This document shows, one piece after another, positions 59,413 through 63,686 of a stretch of DNA of 63,686 bases (position 1 is its first letter; every line of letters starts with the position of its first letter). A program made the position numbers and the translations under genes. The DNA comes from Pseudoflavonifractor intestinihominis. Lineage in GTDB: Bacteria; Bacillota; Clostridia; Oscillospirales; Oscillospiraceae. The notes under the pieces were generated by a model, which had not been told where the DNA came from, searched no databases, and was given only the letters and a program-made list of their open reading frames with translations. The stretch is taken from positions 1 to 63,686 of the forward strand of contig NZ_JBBMFK010000023.1 of the NCBI RefSeq assembly GCF_040096055.1, given 5' to 3'.

Positions 59413-59811
59413 ATGCCGAAGCGATACAACACACCCCACCGCAGCCGCGTTGTGAAAACCCGGCTGTCCGAAGAAGAATACGCCGACTTCACAGCGCGGC
59501 TTGCGCCCTATGGTATCAGCCAGTCCGAATTTCTCCGGCAGGCGATACGGCGGGCGACTATACGCCCCGTAATCCATGTGTCGGCGGTCAATGATGAACT
59601 GCTCTCCGCTGTTGGAAAGCTGGCCGCCGAGTATGGCAAGATTGGCGGCAACCTCAACCAGATTGCCCGGTATCTGAACGAGTACGGCGTACCCTATAAC
59701 GCGCTGTCCGGCGAGGTACGCGCCGCCATAGCCGACCTTGCCGCCCTCAAGTATGAAGTCCTCAAGAAAGTAGGTGACGCAGTTGGCAACACTCAAGCAT
59801 ATCAACTCTAA
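59413..59811 (+). CDS. mobC: MobC-type mobilization accessory protein
   Basis: A 132-residue protein with an N-terminal ribbon-helix-helix-like part (RVVKTRLSEEEYADFTARLAPYG) and the MobC core IGGNLNQIARYLNEYG. It is longer than the ICE MobC at 32033. ATG 59413 follows AAAGGAGGTTTACAGCCT. It overlaps the relaxase gene by 29 bases. Confidence 0.9.
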   Translation: MPKRYNTPHRSRVVKTRLSEEEYADFTARLAPYGISQSEFLRQAIRRATIRPVIHVSAVNDELLSAVGKLAAEYGKIGGNLNQIARYLNEYGVPYNALSGEVRAAIADLAALKYEVLKKVGDAVGNTQAYQL

Positions 59812-61408
59812 AAACGCCGACTACGGAGCCGCCGAACAATACCTGCTGTTTGAGCATGACGAGTTTACCATGAAGCCTGTCCTTGATGAAACCGGCAGGC
59901 TTATCCCCCGCGAGGACTACCGGCTGTCCACGCTGAACTGCGGCGGGGAGGATTTTGCCGTTGCCTGTATGCGGGCAAATCTCCGCTATGAGAAGAACCA
60001 GCGGCGGGAAGATGTGAAAAGCCACCACTATATCATCAGCTTTGACCCACGGGACGGCCCGGACAACGGCTTGACCGTAGACCGGGCGCAGGAGTTGGGC
60101 GAGAAGTTTTGCGCCGAGCATTTCCCCGGCCACCAAGCCCTTGTATGCACCCACCCGGACGGGCATAACCACAGCGGAAATATCCATGTGCATATCGTCA
60201 TTAACAGCCTGCGGATTGAGGAAGTGCCGTTCCTGCCCTACATGGACAGGCCAGCCGACACGAAAGCCGGTTGCAAGCACCGCTGTACCGACGCGGCCTT
60301 GCGCTACTTCAAGTCCGAAGTCATGGAGATGTGCCACCGGGAGGGGCTTTACCAAATCGACCTCTTGAACGGCAGCAAGAACCGCGTCACAGACCGGGAG
60401 TATTGGGCGCAGAAAAAGGGACAGGCCGCACTGGACAGGCAGAACGCCCCCATGATTGCAGGCGGTATCACGCCCCGGCAGACCAAGTTTGAAACGAACA
60501 AGGAGAAGCTGCGGCAGACCATACGCGCCGCGCTGTCTACAGCGGCCTCATTCGAGGACTTTTCCTCTCTGCTGCTGCGGGAGGGCGTGGCCGTCAAGGA
60601 GAGCCGGGGGCGGCTTTCCTACCTTACGCCGGACAGGACAAAGCCCATTACCGCCCGGAAGCTGGGTGACGATTTTGACCGCGCCGCTGTCCTTGCCGTT
60701 TTGGAGCAGAACGCCGCCAGAGCCACAGAAAAGGCCGCGGCCATACTCGAATACCCCCGGCGTGGGAAAACCGGCATACAGCCCACAAAAGCCCCTCAAA
60801 CCGCCCCGAAACAGGACGGTGTGCAGCGGCTTGTGGACATTGAGCAGAAGAAAGCCGAGGGCAAAGGCCGGGGCTATGAACGCTGGGCGACCATGCACAA
60901 CCTCAAACAAATGGCCGCGACGCTGAATGTGTATCAGGAATACGGCTTCACTTCCCCGGAGCAGTTGGAAGCCGCCGTTGATACCGCCTATCAGGAAATG
61001 CGCCAGACCAGCGGCAAGCTGAAAGCACTGGAAACGAAGCTGCAAGGGAAAAAGGAGTTGCAGCGGCAGGTACTTGCCTACGCCAAGACCAAGCCCGCCC
61101 GCGACGGGCTGAAAGCGCAGAAATCCGAGAAAGCCCGCGCCGCATACCGGCAGGCACATGAGAGCGATTTTATCATAGCCGACGCAGCCGCCCGGTATTT
61201 CCGGGAGCATGGCATTACCAAGCTGCCCGCCCGGAAAGCGTTGCAGGACGAGATCGAGCAGCTTGTTTCCAAGAAATCCAGCCTGTATAACACCTACCAC
61301 GAACAGAAGCAGCGGTACACGGAGTTGCAGACCGTCAAGCGGAACATCGACCAGATTTTGCGCCGGAGCGAGCCGCACCGCAGAAAGGAGCAGAGCCATG
61401 AGCGATAA
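59783..61408 (+). CDS. Relaxase of the mobilizable element
   Basis: A 541-residue relaxase. It begins MATLKHINSKNADYGAAEQYL, with a candidate nucleophile Tyr14 or Tyr20. Metal-binding histidines are in HPDGHNHSGNIHVHIVIN (about 124-137). A long coiled-coil tail runs from about 390. TTG 59783 is chosen because GTG 59774 overlaps the GTAGGTG ribosome site. The tail resembles the ICE relaxase and the remnant at 46906. It overlaps the Cys-rich gene by 11 bases. Confidence 0.9.
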   Translation: MATLKHINSKNADYGAAEQYLLFEHDEFTMKPVLDETGRLIPREDYRLSTLNCGGEDFAVACMRANLRYEKNQRREDVKSHHYIISFDPRDGPDNGLTVDRAQELGEKFCAEHFPGHQALVCTHPDGHNHSGNIHVHIVINSLRIEEVPFLPYMDRPADTKAGCKHRCTDAALRYFKSEVMEMCHREGLYQIDLLNGSKNRVTDREYWAQKKGQAALDRQNAPMIAGGITPRQTKFETNKEKLRQTIRAALSTAASFEDFSSLLLREGVAVKESRGRLSYLTPDRTKPITARKLGDDFDRAAVLAVLEQNAARATEKAAAILEYPRRGKTGIQPTKAPQTAPKQDGVQRLVDIEQKKAEGKGRGYERWATMHNLKQMAATLNVYQEYGFTSPEQLEAAVDTAYQEMRQTSGKLKALETKLQGKKELQRQVLAYAKTKPARDGLKAQKSEKARAAYRQAHESDFIIADAAARYFREHGITKLPARKALQDEIEQLVSKKSSLYNTYHEQKQRYTELQTVKRNIDQILRRSEPHRRKEQSHER

Positions 61409-61784
61409 GCTGCCCCGCATGGACTACCGCCAGCACCGGCGGGCGCGGCGGCTGGTGCATGAGTGCTGTAACTACGACGGGGGGAACTGCCTGCTGTTAG
61501 ATGACGGGGAGCCTTGCGTGTGTGTCCAGAGCATTTCCCTTTCTCTCATGTGCCGGTGGTTCCGTGTGGCTGTCCTGCCCCTTGACGAGGAACTGGCCGC
61601 CGCCCTCTTGTATCGGGGGAGCCGGAAACGATGTGCCGTCTGCGGCGCGGCCTTTGTCCCCAAGTCAAACCGGGGAAAATACTGCCCGGACTGCGCCGGA
61701 CGCATGAAGAAAATCAAAGCCGCCGAGCGAAAGCGGAAACAAAGGCATAAATGTCACGCTTTAGAGCCTTTCAAACCCGCATAA
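61398..61784 (+). CDS. Cysteine-rich VLP-type mobile element protein
   Basis: A 128-residue protein with the clusters VHECCNYDGGNCLLLDDGEP, CVCVQSISLSLMCRWF and CAVCGAAF…KYCPDCAG, then a basic tail. A homologue of 30370-30735, again directly after a relaxase gene and overlapping it, which suggests a conserved role in mobilization. Confidence 0.8.
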   Translation: MSDKLPRMDYRQHRRARRLVHECCNYDGGNCLLLDDGEPCVCVQSISLSLMCRWFRVAVLPLDEELAAALLYRGSRKRCAVCGAAFVPKSNRGKYCPDCAGRMKKIKAAERKRKQRHKCHALEPFKPA

Positions 61785-61919
61785 ATCAAGGCTTTTTTCG
61801 TGGGTGTCAAAGGGTGCGCGATACATTTATCCTTTTCCACCGGAAACGCCGTCCTAATGCGTGACAAACTGCCAAAATCAACCCGAACACAGGGAGGTGA
61901 TACTATCGCTGATTATATC

Positions 61920-62651
61920 ATGGCAGACACGCCGCTGCCTCTCTTTCTGCCTTATCCCCGTTTCCTGCTGAAAATGGAGATTTCCCAGACCGCCAAGCTG
62001 CTGTATTCGCTTCTGTTAGACCGCTCAACCCTCTCACAGAAAAACAAGTGGCAGGACGACAAGGGCAGGATTTATATTATCTATCCCATCGCGGAGATAG
62101 CCGAAATACTGGATAAAGGCAGCACCACCATAAAGGGGGCGCTTAACGAACTGGACATGGCGGGGCTTTTGGAACGGGAACGGGGCGGCTTCTCCGCACC
62201 GAACCGGCTATATGTGAAAGTGCCACGTGTGCCACAGGTACAGTTTTCCGACCAACTGATGGCCGGAAAACCGACCCTCACAGAGCCGGAAAACCGACCT
62301 ACTGATGGTCAGAAAACCGACCTTATGATGGTCGGAAAACCGTCCCCTAACCAAACTACTATAAACAACCTTACAGAGAACCAAACAATGGGAGCGAGTG
62401 GGGAGCCGCCCGCAGCTTTTGGCAGATACCAGAATATTTTCCTGTCAGAAACAGAATACGCAGAACTGAAAGAGGACTACCCCGACAGGCTGGAACGGTT
62501 CATTGAGGAATTGAGCCAGTATATCGCCGCCACCGGGAAAGATTACCGCAACTATGCCGCCGCTGTCCGTATGTGGGCAGACCGGGACAGAAAGGGAGCC
62601 GCAAAACAGGGCGTCCCCGATTACTCATTCAAGGAGGGAGAGAGCCTATGA
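61920..62651 (+). CDS. Replication-initiator-like protein of the mobilizable element
   Basis: A 243-residue protein with an N-terminal RepA-like winged helix (MEISQTAKLLYSLLLDRSTLSQ…GSTTIKGALNELDMAGLLER). A linker repeating MVGKP-like units and a C-terminal helical region follow. The only good ribosome site, GGGAGGTG (61892-61899), is 20 bases too far from ATG 61920. The correctly placed codon is ATC 61905, giving IADYIMADTPLPLF. The true start may therefore be a non-standard AUC. It overlaps the DnaC-like gene by four bases. Confidence 0.75.
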   Translation: MADTPLPLFLPYPRFLLKMEISQTAKLLYSLLLDRSTLSQKNKWQDDKGRIYIIYPIAEIAEILDKGSTTIKGALNELDMAGLLERERGGFSAPNRLYVKVPRVPQVQFSDQLMAGKPTLTEPENRPTDGQKTDLMMVGKPSPNQTTINNLTENQTMGASGEPPAAFGRYQNIFLSETEYAELKEDYPDRLERFIEELSQYIAATGKDYRNYAAAVRMWADRDRKGAAKQGVPDYSFKEGESL

Positions 62652-63490
62652 ACACCACATTTTCAGAAATGATTGACAGATTGACCGCCACCACCCCGGA
62701 GCCGGAGGACTACACCGGCGAGGACGGTTTACTGTACTGCGGCAAGTGCCATAAGCCGAAAGAAGCCTATTTTGCGCCGGACAAGGCCGCTGTCTTTGGC
62801 CGTGACCGCCACCCGGCAGAGTGCGACTGCCAGAGAGCCGCCCGTGAGGAACGGGAAGCCGCCGAGAAACGACAAAAGCACCTTGACACCGTAGAGGACT
62901 TGAAACGCCGGGGCTTTACCGACCCCGCCATGCGGGACTGGACTTTTGAGAACGACAACGGCCAGAACCCGCAGGCAATCCGGGCGCGCAACTATGTGAA
63001 GAACTGGGAACGGGCATACGCCGGGAATGTGGGCTGCCTGTTCTGGGGGAGCGTCGGCACCGGCAAGAGTTACCTTGCGGGCTGTATCGCAAACGCCCTC
63101 ATGGAGAAAGAAATCCCCGTCTATATGACGAATTTTGCCCTTATCCTCAATGACCTTGCCGCCAGCTTTGAGGGCAGGAATGAATATATTTCCCGCCTTT
63201 GCCGCTATCCGCTGCTTATCCTTGACGACTTCGGCATGGAGCGCGGGACAGAATACGGGCTGGAACAGGTTTTCAATGTGATTGACAGCCGTTACCGCAG
63301 CCGCAAGCCGCTGATCGTCACGACCAACCTCACGCTTTCAGAGTTGCAGCACCCAAAAGACACCGCCCATTCCCGGATTTATGACCGGGTGCTGGAAATG
63401 TGTCCCCCGGTGTGCTGTACCGGCGGCAATTTCCGCAAAAAGGCCGCGCAGGACAAGCTGGGGCTTTTGAAAGAACTGATGAACGAGTGA
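62648..63490 (+). CDS. DnaC/IstB-like ATP-binding protein
   Basis: A 280-residue protein. The N-terminal part has a Cys cluster (LYCGKCHKPKEAY…HPAECDCQRAA) that may bind zinc. The AAA+ domain has Walker A GSVGTGKS (near residue 135), Walker B PLLILDDFGMER and an arginine-containing sensor region. Helicase-loader-like proteins follow Rep-like genes on Tn4451-type and Tn1549-type elements and probably support their replication. ATG overlaps the previous stop. Confidence 0.88.
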   Translation: MNTTFSEMIDRLTATTPEPEDYTGEDGLLYCGKCHKPKEAYFAPDKAAVFGRDRHPAECDCQRAAREEREAAEKRQKHLDTVEDLKRRGFTDPAMRDWTFENDNGQNPQAIRARNYVKNWERAYAGNVGCLFWGSVGTGKSYLAGCIANALMEKEIPVYMTNFALILNDLAASFEGRNEYISRLCRYPLLILDDFGMERGTEYGLEQVFNVIDSRYRSRKPLIVTTNLTLSELQHPKDTAHSRIYDRVLEMCPPVCCTGGNFRKKAAQDKLGLLKELMNE

Positions 63491-63504
63491 AAGGAGTATT
63501 GCCT

Positions 63505-63686
63505 ATGGCAGATAACAAGCAGCACGACACCCGCACCGCCCGCCGCCCCGACTGCGTGACGGAAATCCGCATGGGCAATTCCGTCCTTGTCGTGTCCGGC
63601 TATTTCAAAAAAGACACTACCACCACCGCCGCCGACAAAATGGCGCGGGTACTGGAAGCGGAAGCCGCTGCTACACAAAAACCGGC
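63505..63686 (+). CDS. tnpW: Transposon-encoded protein TnpW (cut by window end)
   Basis: The first 60 codons (MADNKQHDTRTARRPDCVTE, IRMGNSVLVVSGYFKKDTTT) match the small TnpW family, which usually stands directly before the recombinase gene on Tn4451-like elements. Start ATG 63505 after AAAGGAGTATTGCCT. The C-terminal end is beyond the window. Confidence 0.8.
   Translation, partial: MADNKQHDTRTARRPDCVTEIRMGNSVLVVSGYFKKDTTTTAADKMARVLEAEAAATQKP

Larger units (their letters stand above)
56268..63686. mobile_element. Mobilizable element inserted in maff2 (right end outside this side of the window)
   Basis: It starts at the maff2 breakpoint with a terminal repeat (56270-56285) and carries, in order: PadR, a membrane protein and a DUF4825-like gene (cargo), sigma and HTH genes, an oriT region, mobC, relaxase, Cys-rich, Rep-like, DnaC-like and tnpW genes. 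In related elements tnpW is followed by a TnpX-type recombinase gene, which would lie beyond position 63686. It has no mating-pore genes, so it depends on a helper such as the ICE it sits in. Confidence 0.8.

Noticed and set aside
1..63686. CRISPR arrays, tRNA or rRNA genes, classical IS elements
   Set aside because: No regularly spaced repeats, no tRNA- or rRNA-like sequence and no DDE transposase were seen on either strand; only serine recombinases and a group II intron are present.

Overview
The window is almost entirely mobile DNA of a gut-type Firmicute. The conjugation genes are of the Tn1549/CTn type found in Lachnospiraceae and Oscillospiraceae, and they have a GC-rich backbone, strong AGGAGG ribosome sites and no host housekeeping genes. 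The host assignment is an inference from gene families only.

Region 1 (about 80-41,711) is the transfer arm of an integrative conjugative element (ICE). In order it carries the 3' half of a maff2 gene, a VirB6/TrbL channel protein, a radical SAM protein, PrgI, VirB4, an NlpC/P60 peptidase, small ICE proteins, topoisomerase III and a 1956-residue antirestriction/polyvalent protein. Two lower-GC cargo blocks follow. The first (18.1-26.0 kb) has an FtsX-type ABC transporter, a LanFEG-like ABC transporter, a small secreted protein and a two-component system, tied together by three copies of one palindromic operator. The second (33.1-38.0 kb) has another two-component system, an ABC-2 transporter and an exported protein. 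Each block is followed by a duplicated module: a structured non-coding leader of about 430-480 nt, a sigma-like gene and a small HTH gene. Between the blocks lie a group II intron, a Bro-N protein, and the relaxase/MobC pair with an oriT-like site. The arm ends in a large serine recombinase and a junction that cuts an ABC transporter gene inside its Walker B region.

Region 2 (41.7-46.7 kb) is an iron/siderophore-type operon on the minus strand: TetR, ECF S-component, EcfT, double EcfA and a truncated ABC transporter. A DtxR-type box precedes the S-component gene. Region 3 (46.8-49.3 kb) is a decayed element with a relaxase tail, TnpV and a recombinase lacking its catalytic domain.

Region 4 (49.4-56.27 kb) is the maintenance and coupling arm of a Tn1549-like ICE: ParA, ParB, a Rep-like protein, an antirepressor, PcfB, VirD4 and the 5' half of maff2. 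Region 5 (56.27 kb to the end) is a mobilizable element inserted in maff2. It carries PadR cargo, a sigma/HTH pair, oriT, MobC, relaxase, a Rep-like protein, a DnaC-like ATPase and the start of tnpW.

The two maff2 halves and matching terminal inverted repeats at positions 65-80 and 56270-56285 show that regions 4, 5 and 1 form one continuous gene order if the window is closed on itself, lacking only a recombinase gene. So the window is either one circularly permuted element or two related ICEs interrupted at the same maff2 site.
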